In this document: piece after piece, positions 15,510-24,572 of the stretch
Position numbering within the stretch: the first letter of the stretch is position 1
Layout: each line of letters begins with the position of its first letter
Source of the DNA: JABCPE02 sp963530295
GTDB taxonomy: Bacteria > Bacteroidota > Bacteroidia > Flavobacteriales > Weeksellaceae
NCBI GenBank assembly: GCA_963530295.1
Contig: CAUSCF010000011.1
Location: 4,286 to 68,285 of the forward strand
Reading direction: 5' to 3'
Length of the DNA stretch: 64,000 bases
Position numbers and translations under genes: made by a program
Notes under the pieces: model-generated
Seen by the model: the letters and a program-made list of their open reading frames with translations, nothing else
The model's database searches: none
What the model was told of the DNA's origin: nothing

Positions 15510-17501
15510 ATGAATTTCAAACTCCAATCAGAATACCAGCCCACAGGCGACCAGCCGCAGGCCATCAAAAAACTTGTACATGGTCTAGAAAACGGTGAAA
15601 AATACCAGACTCTGCTCGGAGTAACAGGCTCTGGAAAGACTTTTACCATCGCTAATGTGGTCAATGAAATCCAAAGACCCACTCTGGTTTTAGCTCATAA
15701 TAAAACTCTGGCTGCACAGCTTTTTATGGAGTTCAAAGAGTTTTTCCCTGAGAACGCTGTGGAGTATTTTGTCAGTTATTATGACTACTACCAGCCCGAA
15801 GCGTATATTGCCAGCACGGGAACTTACATAGAAAAGGATTTGAGTATCAATGAAGAAGTAGAAAAACTCAGGCTTTCTGCTACGGCAAGTCTACTTTCTG
15901 GCAGGCGAGATGTGCTGATAGTAGCCTCTGTTTCATGTATTTATGGGATTGGAAACCCTACAGAATTCAATAAATCTTTGATAGAACTGGAACTTAATTC
16001 TAAAATTTCCCGAACACAGCTCCTTCATAAATTGGTAAATGCGCTCTATTCCAGAACGCTGAACGAGTTTTCACGAGGGACATTTCGTGTAAAAGGCGAT
16101 GTGGTGGATGTTTTCCCTGCCTATGCTGATAGTGCAGTGCGAATACAGTTTTTCGGTGATGAGATAGAAAAAATACAAAGTTTTGACCCTGTTTCAGGGA
16201 ATCTCATTTCTAATTTTGATAAAATCAATATCTATCCTGCCAATCTTTTTGCGACTTCCAAAGAAACGCTCAATTCTGCCATTCGGAATATTCAGGATGA
16301 TTTGGTAAAGCAAGTTGATTTCTTCAAAGAAATAGACAAACCATTAGAAGCCAAAAGATTACAGGAGCGAACCGAGCTAGATTTAGAAATGATAAAAGAA
16401 CTCGGCTACTGCTCTGGAATTGAGAATTATTCTCGGTATATCGATGGAAGAGCGCCAGGAACTCGCCCTTTCTGCCTTTTGGACTATTTCCCAAAGGATT
16501 TTCTGATGGTTATCGATGAAAGCCATGTTACCATTCCGCAGATTCACGCCATGTATGGTGGAGACCGAAGCAGAAAAGAAGCTTTGGTGGAATATGGATT
16601 TAGGCTTCCAGCAGCGATGGACAACCGACCATTGAAATTTGAGGAATTTGAAGAAATACAGAATCAGGTGATTTATGTTTCTGCCACTCCTGCCGACTAT
16701 GAGCTGGAAAAAACAGGCGGCGAATACATCGAGCAGATTATCCGTCCGACAGGGCTTCTTGACCCAATAATAGAAGTGCGACCGACTGAAAACCAGATAG
16801 ATGACTTGATGGAAGAAATCCAAAAAAGAGCCGAAGAAGATGAGCGGGTTTTGGTAACGACTTTAACTAAAAAAATGGCGGAGGAACTAACCAAATATTT
16901 CACAAAATTCGGGGTTAGAACTCGTTATATCCATTCGGATGTGGAAACTTTGGAGCGTATCCAGATTATGCAGGATTTGCGCGTCGGCTTGTTTGATGTT
17001 TTGGTCGGTGTCAATCTCCTCAGAGAAGGGCTTGATTTACCAGAGGTTTCGCTGGTTGCTATTTTGGATGCTGACAAAGAAGGAATGCTCCGCTCTCGCC
17101 GTTCCATGATCCAGACTGTGGGACGGGCTGCGAGAAACATCAATGGTAAAGCCATAATGTACGCCGACAAAATCACAAAATCCATGCAGGCGACCATAGA
17201 TGAGACCAACTACCGCCGCGAAAAACAAATCCAATACAACGAACGGCACGGAATTGTCCCAAAAGCCCTTAATAAGAAGATTTCTGAAACATTGGTCGGC
17301 AGAAGTAAAGATTTCCCAGATGCCAAATACACTCAAAAAGAAATCCTAAAACAAGCTACAGAACAGAAACAAAAGCACAGCACGGAAGAAATAGAAAGAA
17401 TAATCGCCGAGAAGCAGAAAGAAATGGAAGCCGCGGCGAAAAATCTTGACTTCATCACTGCGGCAAGGCTGAGAGATGAAATCAAGGCTTTACAAGAATA
17501 A
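15510..17501 (+). CDS. uvrB: Excinuclease ABC subunit B
   Basis: 663 residues, full length. UvrB is the DNA-loading helicase-like core of nucleotide excision repair, working with UvrA, UvrC and, in transcribed strands, Mfd (also in this window). Walker A is GVTGSGKT (37-44), the damage-probing beta-hairpin region has YYDYYQPEAYI (~92-102), Walker B is LMVIDESHVT, and the C-terminal UVR motif that contacts UvrC spans about 625-660. It converges on the hemerythrin gene with a 6-bp gap and no visible terminator. Confidence 0.98.
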   Translation: MNFKLQSEYQPTGDQPQAIKKLVHGLENGEKYQTLLGVTGSGKTFTIANVVNEIQRPTLVLAHNKTLAAQLFMEFKEFFPENAVEYFVSYYDYYQPEAYIASTGTYIEKDLSINEEVEKLRLSATASLLSGRRDVLIVASVSCIYGIGNPTEFNKSLIELELNSKISRTQLLHKLVNALYSRTLNEFSRGTFRVKGDVVDVFPAYADSAVRIQFFGDEIEKIQSFDPVSGNLISNFDKINIYPANLFATSKETLNSAIRNIQDDLVKQVDFFKEIDKPLEAKRLQERTELDLEMIKELGYCSGIENYSRYIDGRAPGTRPFCLLDYFPKDFLMVIDESHVTIPQIHAMYGGDRSRKEALVEYGFRLPAAMDNRPLKFEEFEEIQNQVIYVSATPADYELEKTGGEYIEQIIRPTGLLDPIIEVRPTENQIDDLMEEIQKRAEEDERVLVTTLTKKMAEELTKYFTKFGVRTRYIHSDVETLERIQIMQDLRVGLFDVLVGVNLLREGLDLPEVSLVAILDADKEGMLRSRRSMIQTVGRAARNINGKAIMYADKITKSMQATIDETNYRREKQIQYNERHGIVPKALNKKISETLVGRSKDFPDAKYTQKEILKQATEQKQKHSTEEIERIIAEKQKEMEAAAKNLDFITAARLRDEIKALQE

Positions 17502-17507
17502 TATTAG

Positions 17508-17960
17508 TTATTTCCAAAATTCATCGTGATATTCATCTTCAGCATGATGATGGATTTCATTTAATTTTTTTCCTACTTCGGCAAGCTGTTCTTCTGTAAG
17601 AATATTTTCCAAATGAGGGAAAAGCACCCGCTCCTCAAAACGAATATGCTCTGTAACTTTATCTGCATAGAGCGTAAGTAGTTCAAAATCCTCTACTTCG
17701 TTTAGGGTTTTCAGCAGTTCTCTTATTTCTTTATGCTCATCAAGGGCTCTCTGTGTCAGTTCATCATCAGAATAAGGAAACAAGATTTTCTCCTCTTCAT
17801 CAAAATGGAAACTTTGGCTGTTGTCCCAGTGATAGTTTATGTAGTTTTTAATGCGTTCATAGGAAATATTTTTCTTAATTCCCTGCTTTATTTTCCAGCC
17901 GCTAAGCAGTCCAAAATGGTGGTCTTGGGAAAGTGGAATTATATTTTTGTCTCTTTTCAT
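17508..17960 (-). CDS. Hemerythrin HHE cation-binding domain protein
   Basis: 150 residues, a four-helix bundle. Candidate iron ligands appear as SQDHHFGLLSG, SFHFDEEEKILFPY, LDEHKEIRELL and HIRFEERVLFPHLEN, in the H...HxxxE...H...HxxxE order of hemerythrin-like proteins. It is soluble and cytoplasmic. Possible roles are oxygen, NO or iron handling; the sequence does not decide. It is transcribed alone from an element at 17982-17989. Confidence 0.87.
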   Translation of the reverse strand: MKRDKNIIPLSQDHHFGLLSGWKIKQGIKKNISYERIKNYINYHWDNSQSFHFDEEEKILFPYSDDELTQRALDEHKEIRELLKTLNEVEDFELLTLYADKVTEHIRFEERVLFPHLENILTEEQLAEVGKKLNEIHHHAEDEYHDEFWK

Positions 17961-17981
17961 TTTGTTTTATTTTTAATGATA

Positions 17982-17989
17982 CAAAATTA
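17982..17989 (-). promoter_or_regulatory. -7 element (TAATTTTG) of the hemerythrin gene
   Basis: Minus-strand TAATTTTG 21 bp upstream of the ATG at 17960. A TTG at 18006-18008 has a slightly short 16-bp spacer. Confidence 0.5.
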
Positions 17990-18022
17990 GTTTTTTAACG
18001 AATACCAAATCACTGAAATCAT

Positions 18023-18030
18023 TAAATTTG
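18023..18030 (+). promoter_or_regulatory. -7 element (TAAATTTG) of the M3 peptidase gene
   Basis: Exact TAnnTTTG match 21 bp before the ATG at 18052. Confidence 0.55.
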
Positions 18031-18051
18031 TAAAATTTTAAAATCAAAACA

Positions 18052-20064
18052 ATGAATATCCTTACCCAAAAATTCAATACAAAATACGAAACAGCTCCTT
18101 TTCAGGAGATTAAAGAAGAAAACTATTTACCTGCCTTTCAGGAACTTATCGCTCAGTCGGAAAAAGAAATTGATGCAATAGCAAACAACTCTGCCGAAGC
18201 CACTTTTGAAAATACCATAGAGGAGCTGGCGTATTCTGGCGAGCAGCTGGACAGGGTTTCTAGTATTTTTTTCAATCTAAATTCTGCTGAAACCAATGAT
18301 GAAATTCAGAAAATAGCACAAGAAGTTTCGCCTATTTTGACAGAATTTTCATCTAAAATTTCTCAAAACGAAAAACTTTTCCAAAGAATAAAAAAGGTTT
18401 TTGATGAAAAGGAAAATCTTAACCTAAACGAAGAGCAGAAAACCCTGCTGAACGAGACTTACAAAGGTTTTGTCCGAAACGGAGCCCTGCTAAACGAGGA
18501 GAACAAAAAGAAATTAGAAAAAATAGACATTGATTTGTCTGTAAAATCGCTGAACTTTGGGCAAAATGTATTGGCTGCTACTAATGCTTATTTCAAACAC
18601 ATTACCAGCAAAGAGGATTTGGCTGGAATTCCAGAGCCTATTTTAGCACAATACGCCGAAGAAGCCAAAGAGCGAGGGCTGGAAGGCTATGCCATTACGC
18701 TGCAATATCCGAGCTACATCCCAGCGATGACCTACGCAGACAACCGAAATCTGCGACAAGAATTGGCTTTGGCAAATGGTAAAAAAGCATTTGACGGAGG
18801 CGAGTTTGACAACCAGAAACTCATCAAAGAAATCATCAATCTAAGACAACAAAAAGCAGAACTTCTCGGCTACAAAAACTTTGCGGAATATGTTTTGGAG
18901 GAGAGAATGGCAGAAAGCCCAAAGAAAGTTTTTGATTTCCTAAATCAGCTTCTCACAGCGGCTACGCCTTACGCAGAAAAGGAAACTGCCCAACTAAAAG
19001 AGTTGGCAAAAGCCGATGGAATAGACAAAATGGAGGCTTATGACCATGCTTACTATGCAGAAAAACTGAGAAAACAGAAATTCGACCTCAATGATGAAGA
19101 ACTAAAACCATTTTTCCCATTGGAAAAGGTGCAGGATGCTGTTTTTGATTTGGCAGGAAAACTCTTTAACCTTGATTTTAAAGAAGTTACGGACATTCAG
19201 AAATATCACTCGGAAGTGCGTGTTTATGAGGTATTTGAGAACAACAGCCTAAAAGCCGTGCTTTATGTAGATTATTTCCCTAGAAAAGGCAAGAGAGCAG
19301 GCGCATGGATGACCAGCTTCAAAAATCAATGGAAAAAAGACAGCTCAGACTCACGACCGCATATTTCCGTAGTGTGTAATTTTTCTAAACCGACCGCAGA
19401 CACGCCAAGTCTGCTGACTTTCCAAGAGGTAACGACATTGTTCCATGAATTTGGGCACGCACTGCACGGAATTTTGGCTGATACCCAATATCCTAACCTA
19501 TCTGGAACTTCGGTGAAATGGGATTTCGTGGAGCTTCCTTCTCAATTCTTGGAAAACTACTGCTACGAGCCAGAATTTTTGAAAACTTTTGCGAAACATT
19601 ACCAAACGGGCGAAGTGCTTTCGGATGAAAAAATCAAGAAAATCAACGAGTCTAAAAACTTCATGGAGGGCTATCAAACGCTGAGACAGCTGGGATTTGG
19701 TCTTTTGGATATGGCCTACCACACACAGCCCGAAGCCGTGCAGGACATCAAAACCTTTGAAACAGAACAAACCGAAAAATGCAGTCTTTACCCTGTAAAT
19801 ATAGAAACTGCAATTTCTCCAAGTTTTTCGCATGTTTTCCAAGGAGGATATTCGGCGGGATATTATTCCTACAAATGGGCGGAAGTCCTAGATGCGGATG
19901 CTTTCCAGTATTTCAAGGAAAATGGAATTTTCAATTCTGAAATTGCAAGAAAATACAAAACCCTGCTTTCCCTAGGCGGAACCCAAGCTCCGATGAAACT
20001 CTACAAAGCCTTCCGAGGCAACGAACCAAAAGTAGAAAGCCTCCTAAAAAGAGCGTTTGGGTAA
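18052..20064 (+). CDS. M3 family peptidyl-dipeptidase (Dcp-like)
   Basis: 670 residues. The thermolysin-like zinc motif HEFGH is at 465-469 (TTLFHEFGHALHGIL), with the expected downstream Glu region, and VYEVFENNSLKAVLYVDYFPRKGKRAGAW marks the M3A Dcp/oligopeptidase A group. There is no signal peptide at the chosen start, so it is probably cytoplasmic, trimming oligopeptides taken up for example by the POT carrier. It has its own promoter; no hairpin terminator was seen downstream. Confidence 0.93.
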   Translation: MNILTQKFNTKYETAPFQEIKEENYLPAFQELIAQSEKEIDAIANNSAEATFENTIEELAYSGEQLDRVSSIFFNLNSAETNDEIQKIAQEVSPILTEFSSKISQNEKLFQRIKKVFDEKENLNLNEEQKTLLNETYKGFVRNGALLNEENKKKLEKIDIDLSVKSLNFGQNVLAATNAYFKHITSKEDLAGIPEPILAQYAEEAKERGLEGYAITLQYPSYIPAMTYADNRNLRQELALANGKKAFDGGEFDNQKLIKEIINLRQQKAELLGYKNFAEYVLEERMAESPKKVFDFLNQLLTAATPYAEKETAQLKELAKADGIDKMEAYDHAYYAEKLRKQKFDLNDEELKPFFPLEKVQDAVFDLAGKLFNLDFKEVTDIQKYHSEVRVYEVFENNSLKAVLYVDYFPRKGKRAGAWMTSFKNQWKKDSSDSRPHISVVCNFSKPTADTPSLLTFQEVTTLFHEFGHALHGILADTQYPNLSGTSVKWDFVELPSQFLENYCYEPEFLKTFAKHYQTGEVLSDEKIKKINESKNFMEGYQTLRQLGFGLLDMAYHTQPEAVQDIKTFETEQTEKCSLYPVNIETAISPSFSHVFQGGYSAGYYSYKWAEVLDADAFQYFKENGIFNSEIARKYKTLLSLGGTQAPMKLYKAFRGNEPKVESLLKRAFG

Positions 20065-20110
20065 GTTTGAAAATTATTTATAAAATAAGGTAAATTGATG
20101 AAATTTATCT

Positions 20111-20118
20111 TATTTTTG
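20111..20118 (+). promoter_or_regulatory. -7 element (TATTTTTG) of the frameshifted lipoprotein gene
   Basis: TAnnTTTG match 22 bp before the ATG at 20141, so the gene still appears to have a promoter. Confidence 0.45.
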
Positions 20119-20140
20119 TTTAAATTTTAAATTTAATGAT

Positions 20141-20887
20141 ATGAGACACTTTTTTATTTTATTATTTATCTGCTCTATATTCACAGCTTGTAATAATAGA
20201 GACAATGACACAACTATTACCTCTATTTCTGAAGAACAGAAAATTCTTCCTATAAGATTTTCTGGAGAACAAAACGGAGAAATTATTGTAAGAAATTTCA
20301 ATTATACAGGTAATAAATTAACTAATATAACAGATAAATACTCTAAAACTATCTTCAATTACAATAATGATTTGATAAGCAATATCAAATTTTTAGGAAT
20401 TGATAATCAAAGAGAAATTAATTTCACTTATGATAATAACGGAAACTTAATTAAGGAAATAAGTGTAGAAGAAGAGGCTGTAGGTACAAACACTAAGAGA
20501 AAAATTGTAACCAACATAACATACACGCATAATTCTTCCACAATTACAAAAAACGAAACAGCTAAATACTATACAAATGATAGTTTCAATGGAGAAAATT
20601 CTTCTACGACTGTTTTCACACTAGATAGTGATAAGAAAATCATCTCTAAAGTTAGAACCTCTAAAAGTGAGCATAGCAGCAATCCTGACACATACAAAAC
20701 AACAACCATATATAGCTATTCGCACCATAACCCTTCTTTCAAAAATATAACAGGGTTTAAAAATATTGTCTATTCAGGTTTTATTGGTTTGAGTTTATCG
20801 GGAAATATTGTTTCTGAAGAAATCACCCAAGAAGATTCTTTTCAAAATGTAATTGTATTTTCTTCTACACATAAATTGGATATATGA
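20141..20887 (+). CDS. Lipoprotein of unknown function, apparently truncated by a frameshift
   Basis: 248 residues in this frame. A type II signal peptide ends at IFTAC (lipobox). The mature protein is Asn/Thr rich, with repeated stretches such as FNYTGNKLTNIT, FNYNNDLISNIKF and FTYDNNGNLIKEI. These resemble the beta-repeat lipoproteins common in Bacteroidota. The frame ends STHKLDI. The next frame continues with YDNSFNKDNYPTKTIRYYSE, the kind of ending these proteins have. Removing one T from AAATTGG at 20873-20879 would fuse them as THKW-IYDN. This could be a true mutation or a sequencing error. Confidence 0.7.
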   Translation: MRHFFILLFICSIFTACNNRDNDTTITSISEEQKILPIRFSGEQNGEIIVRNFNYTGNKLTNITDKYSKTIFNYNNDLISNIKFLGIDNQREINFTYDNNGNLIKEISVEEEAVGTNTKRKIVTNITYTHNSSTITKNETAKYYTNDSFNGENSSTTVFTLDSDKKIISKVRTSKSEHSSNPDTYKTTTIYSYSHHNPSFKNITGFKNIVYSGFIGLSLSGNIVSEEITQEDSFQNVIVFSSTHKLDI

Positions 20888-20993
20888 TAACTCTTTTAAT
20901 AAAGATAATTATCCTACAAAAACAATAAGATATTATTCAGAAAATAACCAAAAAACAAAAAAAGCTGAAGTTAGTATAGATTATAACAAATAA
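20888..20993 (+). other. Out-of-frame 3' tail of the frameshifted lipoprotein gene
   Basis: In the +1 frame this stretch encodes IYDNSFNKDNYPTKTIRYY.. and ends ..EVSIDYNK with TAA at 20991-20993, directly in front of a hairpin terminator. The distance 20141-20993 is 853 nt, one base more than a multiple of three, as expected for a single inserted base. Confidence 0.65.
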
Positions 20994-21019
20994 AAAAATC
21001 CCTTTTTAAGGGATTTTTT
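20993..21019. terminator. Bidirectional hairpin terminator
   Basis: Perfect 12-bp stem AAAAAATCCCTT/AAGGGATTTTTT with a 3-nt loop. It sits right after the tail's stop codon, between that gene and the convergent MFS gene. Confidence 0.88.
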
Positions 21020-21026
21020 TATGTTT

Positions 21027-22178
21027 CTATTCCGTTTTATAAATTTTATAATAAAAAACGGTCAGCAGGAAACCCAATCCTGAGAGTAAAACTCCTACAA
21101 GCGAAGGGTAATTGTAAGCCAAGCCCAAACTAAGAGGAATACCACCCAAGAACGCCCCCAGAGAGTTTGCGATGTTAAAAGCCGCCTGCATAAACGCTGC
21201 TGCCATCATTTCCGAGTTTTTGGCTGCGCGAAGCATCAGGATATTAAGCGGAGAACCTGCCGCCATAGACAGCGCCCCACAGATGAAAGTCAATACCAAT
21301 GAAGCTGTTTGGTTTTCCGAAAACATAAACACCAAAAACAACAATACCACCATCATAAGAAGTAGCAAGGCTGTCGCTTTCACAGGGATGATTTTATCCG
21401 CGAGTTTTCCGCCGAGATAGTTCCCTACCACCATGCCAGCACCCGCCAAAACCATCAGATAAGAAATGTTTTCTGTTGGAAAACCAGAAACTTTCGTAAG
21501 TAAAGGAGCAATATAACTAAACCAAGAGAAAAGCCCTCCGAAACCAATCGCTGCAATCCCTATGATATGCCACGCCTTGGGTGTTTTGAAAAATTCTAAC
21601 TCTTGGCGAAGTCCCACATTACGGAGATTTCCCATTTGAGGAAGCCATAATTTTAAAAATAAAACCGTGAGCAATCCTAAAACTGCCACAATCCCAAAAG
21701 CCACTCTCCAACCGACCATCTGTCCGATGTAGTTCACCAGCGGAACCATCGCAAGATTTGCTACCGTAAGCCCTGAGAACATCGCAGCTATCGCCTGAGC
21801 CTGTTTGCCCTCTTGTGCTAATCTAGTCGCTACCACTGCTCCCACCCCGAAAAATGCCCCATGAGGCAGCCCCGACAAAAATCTAAAAGCGAGAAGCGTA
21901 TAATATTCTGGTGCAATGGCAGAAAGTCCATTGAACACGGTAAATAAAATCATCAGTGTGATGAGGGTTTTCTTTGGAGGATATTTGGATGAGAACGCCA
22001 CCAAAATAGGCGCCCCTATCACCACGCCCAGCGCATAGGAAGAGATAAGATATCCTGCCTGTGGAATGGACACGCCCAGCGAATTTGCGACATCTGGAAG
22101 CAGTCCCATAATCACAAATTCCGTAGTACCAATTCCTAAACCTCCCAACGCCAGAGGAAACAATTTTTTTGAAATCAT
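21027..22178 (-). CDS. AraJ/YdhP-like MFS efflux transporter
   Basis: 383 residues with twelve hydrophobic segments. It begins LFPLALGGLGIGTTEFVIMGLLPDVANSLGVSIPQAGYLISSYALGVVIGAPI and has RFLSGLPHGAFFGVGAVVA, diagnostic of the DHA1 AraJ/PbuE/YdhP subgroup. It probably exports small metabolites or drugs with proton antiport; the substrate is unknown. It is the second of two minus-strand transporter genes, but a hairpin between them suggests separate transcripts. Confidence 0.9.
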   Translation of the reverse strand: MISKKLFPLALGGLGIGTTEFVIMGLLPDVANSLGVSIPQAGYLISSYALGVVIGAPILVAFSSKYPPKKTLITLMILFTVFNGLSAIAPEYYTLLAFRFLSGLPHGAFFGVGAVVATRLAQEGKQAQAIAAMFSGLTVANLAMVPLVNYIGQMVGWRVAFGIVAVLGLLTVLFLKLWLPQMGNLRNVGLRQELEFFKTPKAWHIIGIAAIGFGGLFSWFSYIAPLLTKVSGFPTENISYLMVLAGAGMVVGNYLGGKLADKIIPVKATALLLLMMVVLLFLVFMFSENQTASLVLTFICGALSMAAGSPLNILMLRAAKNSEMMAAAFMQAAFNIANSLGAFLGGIPLSLGLAYNYPSLVGVLLSGLGFLLTVFYYKIYKTE

Positions 22179-22199
22179 AAATATATTTTTTGGTTAAAA

Positions 22200-22229
22200 A
22201 AAGCTAAAAATACATTGTATTTTAGCTTT
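22200..22229 (-). terminator. Hairpin terminator of the EamA transporter gene
   Basis: Stem AAAGCTAAAAATACA against TGTATTTTAGCTTT (one bulged A) with a loop of a few nucleotides, in the gap past the stop at 22262. On the minus strand a long T-run follows. Confidence 0.7.
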
Positions 22230-22261
22230 GGTTTGATTGTTTATTTTCTTTAATATAAATT

Positions 22262-23236
22262 TTATTTCTTTTTAAACTGAATATTCATGATAACTATCGC
22301 TATCAGAATAAGGACAATTCCTACCCATTGGCTGAAAATCACGGTCTCACCTAAGATGAAAAAAGCCATCATCACAGAAACAGGAAGCTCCACAGAACTG
22401 ATGATACTCCCCAGCCCCAGCCCTGTATGAGGGAAACCTGCATTCATAAGCAGTGGCGGAATAATCGTCCCAAAAAGAGCAATGACAATTCCCCATTTGG
22501 TGAAAATCCCAAAATTAAAATCTTGGATAACATTATTTTCATTTATTCCAGAAAAAAGTTCTTTTGCCCATTGGAAATTATTTGGCCCAAACTGAGTAAT
22601 GAAGCCAAAAACAGCCACTATAACAGCCCCGCCAAAAAGCATGTAAAGACTTCTTTTGTGCGGTGCAATGTGAGGAGCTATACGATTGGCAGTAAACATC
22701 GTAGTAGTAAAAGATGAAGCCGCAAGTATGCCCCAAGCAATTCCTCGCCAGTCTATATTCAGGTCTGAGTGAAGCAAGTTGGTCGCCAAGACAGTCCCTG
22801 TAAGCACCACCGCCACAGAAATGATTTTCTGCATGGATGGAACTACTTTATCCAAAAAGTATTCCAAAATCACGCCCATCCACACTGTCTGCATCAGCAA
22901 AACTATGGCAATGGAAACATTGATATACCGCACCGCGAGATAATAGAAAACGCTGGTCATCCCTAGAGAAGTCCCTGCCAGCATGAGTTTGACAATATCT
23001 GATTTAGAAGGGTTTTCGGTGGCTTCTTTATTTTTAAATTTGTAATAAAGACCGATGAAAAACATTCCCAAAATCCCAAAAACAAACTGCGAAGCAGTCA
23101 CCTCCGCTGTGGTATAATTTTCTGAATAGGCAAGTTTCACGAAAGTTGCCAGCATTCCGTAGCTGGTCGCTCCGAGTCCCACCAAAAGCACTCCCTTTAA
23201 AGTATTGTTTTGTGACATATTTTCAGATTTTTTCAA
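22262..23236 (-). CDS. EamA (drug/metabolite transporter) family permease
   Basis: 324 residues, about ten helices in two EamA halves. The first half starts GVLLVGLGATSYGMLATFVKLAY; the second has the ..LGLGSIISSVELPVSVMMAFFILGE.. helix typical of the repeat, ending with Lys residues. Substrate is unknown. The ATG at 23218 (MSQNNTLKG) is an equally plausible start. A weak -7-like TATCTTTA at 23247-23254 would leave only a few nucleotides before the ATG at 23236 and about 23 before the one at 23218. Confidence 0.88.
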   Translation of the reverse strand: MKKSENMSQNNTLKGVLLVGLGATSYGMLATFVKLAYSENYTTAEVTASQFVFGILGMFFIGLYYKFKNKEATENPSKSDIVKLMLAGTSLGMTSVFYYLAVRYINVSIAIVLLMQTVWMGVILEYFLDKVVPSMQKIISVAVVLTGTVLATNLLHSDLNIDWRGIAWGILAASSFTTTMFTANRIAPHIAPHKRSLYMLFGGAVIVAVFGFITQFGPNNFQWAKELFSGINENNVIQDFNFGIFTKWGIVIALFGTIIPPLLMNAGFPHTGLGLGSIISSVELPVSVMMAFFILGETVIFSQWVGIVLILIAIVIMNIQFKKK

Positions 23237-23315
23237 AAAAAGTCCGTAAAGATAGGCTTTTTATTTTAAACCGAAATAAAAACAAAAGCCACTCAATAAG
23301 AGCGGCAAGGGAAAT

Positions 23316-24464
23316 TTATTTCTCGTCCTCATCGGGAGAGACTTTTCTTTTGGTTTCTAAATCAGGGCAGACTTGTGTAATTTGTCTTATCCATACCTTA
23401 GGAAACTTTTTTTGGGATTTATACTCATTCCCTTCATTATCCAAAATATATTCTTCTCCATCTCGTTTAGCCGCGTGATATACTCGGTTTCTACAATCAG
23501 CATGATCATTATACAACAAATCATATATTGCAGGATACAGCACGCCTTCAGTTGTGGCATAGCCATATTTATTGTTTAGTTCAAGTGAGAAAAAACCATT
23601 ATAAGATCCTATATCATCATATTTTGTAGGAATAATTTCTTTACCACTTTCATTTACCAAACCTATTTTGCCATTATTCATTACCTTAAAGAAGGTTCCC
23701 AATAAGCCTCCTGTGCCATACAAAGGGAGAATACCTGCTATTTCATCATATTTGGGAGAGATAATCTGCTTTCCATCGATATCCAGAAGTTCTTCCTTTC
23801 CTTTGTAACCAGCTATGATATAATTATTTTCAAAATCATATGCATAATCATAAATCGGTTCTACTATTGTTTTGTCTGCTCTTGAAATCCCAAACTTCCC
23901 ATTTTTATAGAAAGATTTGGCGGCTTTATACTCATCATATTTATAGAAAGGGAAATATCTTTCTCCTCCGAAACTTGACCCGAAAATAAGAATACTCCCG
24001 CCAATATAGGTGTATTTTTCTAATAAAAGACTGTTATTTTTTTTGTCTAAACCTATTTTCAGCTTATCAATATTAGAACTAGAATAAACTAAAGGAATAT
24101 AGATATCTTGGTTCGCAAAAGTAATTTCTAAACTTTTTTTCTTTCGTTTTCCTGTAAAAGTCTTATTTTCAATGACAAGGCTGTCATTCTTTAAAATAGG
24201 ATAAGTGAGATGCACCTTATTCGGTTCTTCAAATTTCACATCTACATAGTAGGTAGCCTGTATATCTTCATCCATATTAAACAATCTTAGCAAATGTGCT
24301 TTTCGCTGATAGGTATCTCTTCCCAGCTCCAAATCAGACTTGGCATAATACCTGCCATCAAGCTTGCTCAAATCGTCTATTTTAGCAAAATAAGAAGTAA
24401 AAAAAGAAGGCGTACACGATACTAACATCAAACCCAATAAGGCAAAAATAATATCCTTTTTCAT
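23316..24464 (-). CDS. WG-repeat lipoprotein
   Basis: 382 residues from the ATG at 24464, which opens a lipoprotein signal (MKKDIIFALLGLMLVSC); the longer frame starts in the upstream hairpin region. Residues 1-190 hold a beta-rich part without a recognised name. From about 190 on there are WG-type repeats: KNGKFGISRADKTIVEPIYDYA, ..LLDIDGKQIISPKYDEI, NNGKIGLVNESGKEIIPTKYDDI and NNKYGYATTEGVLYPAIYD. WG repeats are thought to mediate surface protein interactions. Function here is unknown. Confidence 0.83.
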   Translation of the reverse strand: MKKDIIFALLGLMLVSCTPSFFTSYFAKIDDLSKLDGRYYAKSDLELGRDTYQRKAHLLRLFNMDEDIQATYYVDVKFEEPNKVHLTYPILKNDSLVIENKTFTGKRKKKSLEITFANQDIYIPLVYSSSNIDKLKIGLDKKNNSLLLEKYTYIGGSILIFGSSFGGERYFPFYKYDEYKAAKSFYKNGKFGISRADKTIVEPIYDYAYDFENNYIIAGYKGKEELLDIDGKQIISPKYDEIAGILPLYGTGGLLGTFFKVMNNGKIGLVNESGKEIIPTKYDDIGSYNGFFSLELNNKYGYATTEGVLYPAIYDLLYNDHADCRNRVYHAAKRDGEEYILDNEGNEYKSQKKFPKVWIRQITQVCPDLETKRKVSPDEDEK

Positions 24465-24496
24465 GATATATAAATATAATACAGAACAAAAATAAT

Positions 24497-24527
24497 AAAA
24501 ACCACCCAAAAAACTGGATGGTTTTTT
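24497..24527. terminator. Hairpin terminator between DUF3800 and WG-repeat genes
   Basis: Stem of about 12 bp (AAAAACCACCC.. against ..GGATGGTTTTTT, one mismatch). A-run left and T-run right make it active in either direction; it would end DUF3800 transcription. Confidence 0.7.
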
Positions 24528-24572
24528 ATTTCAATGATAAATCAAAAAAAGAAAACCAAGTGTATTTTAGAT

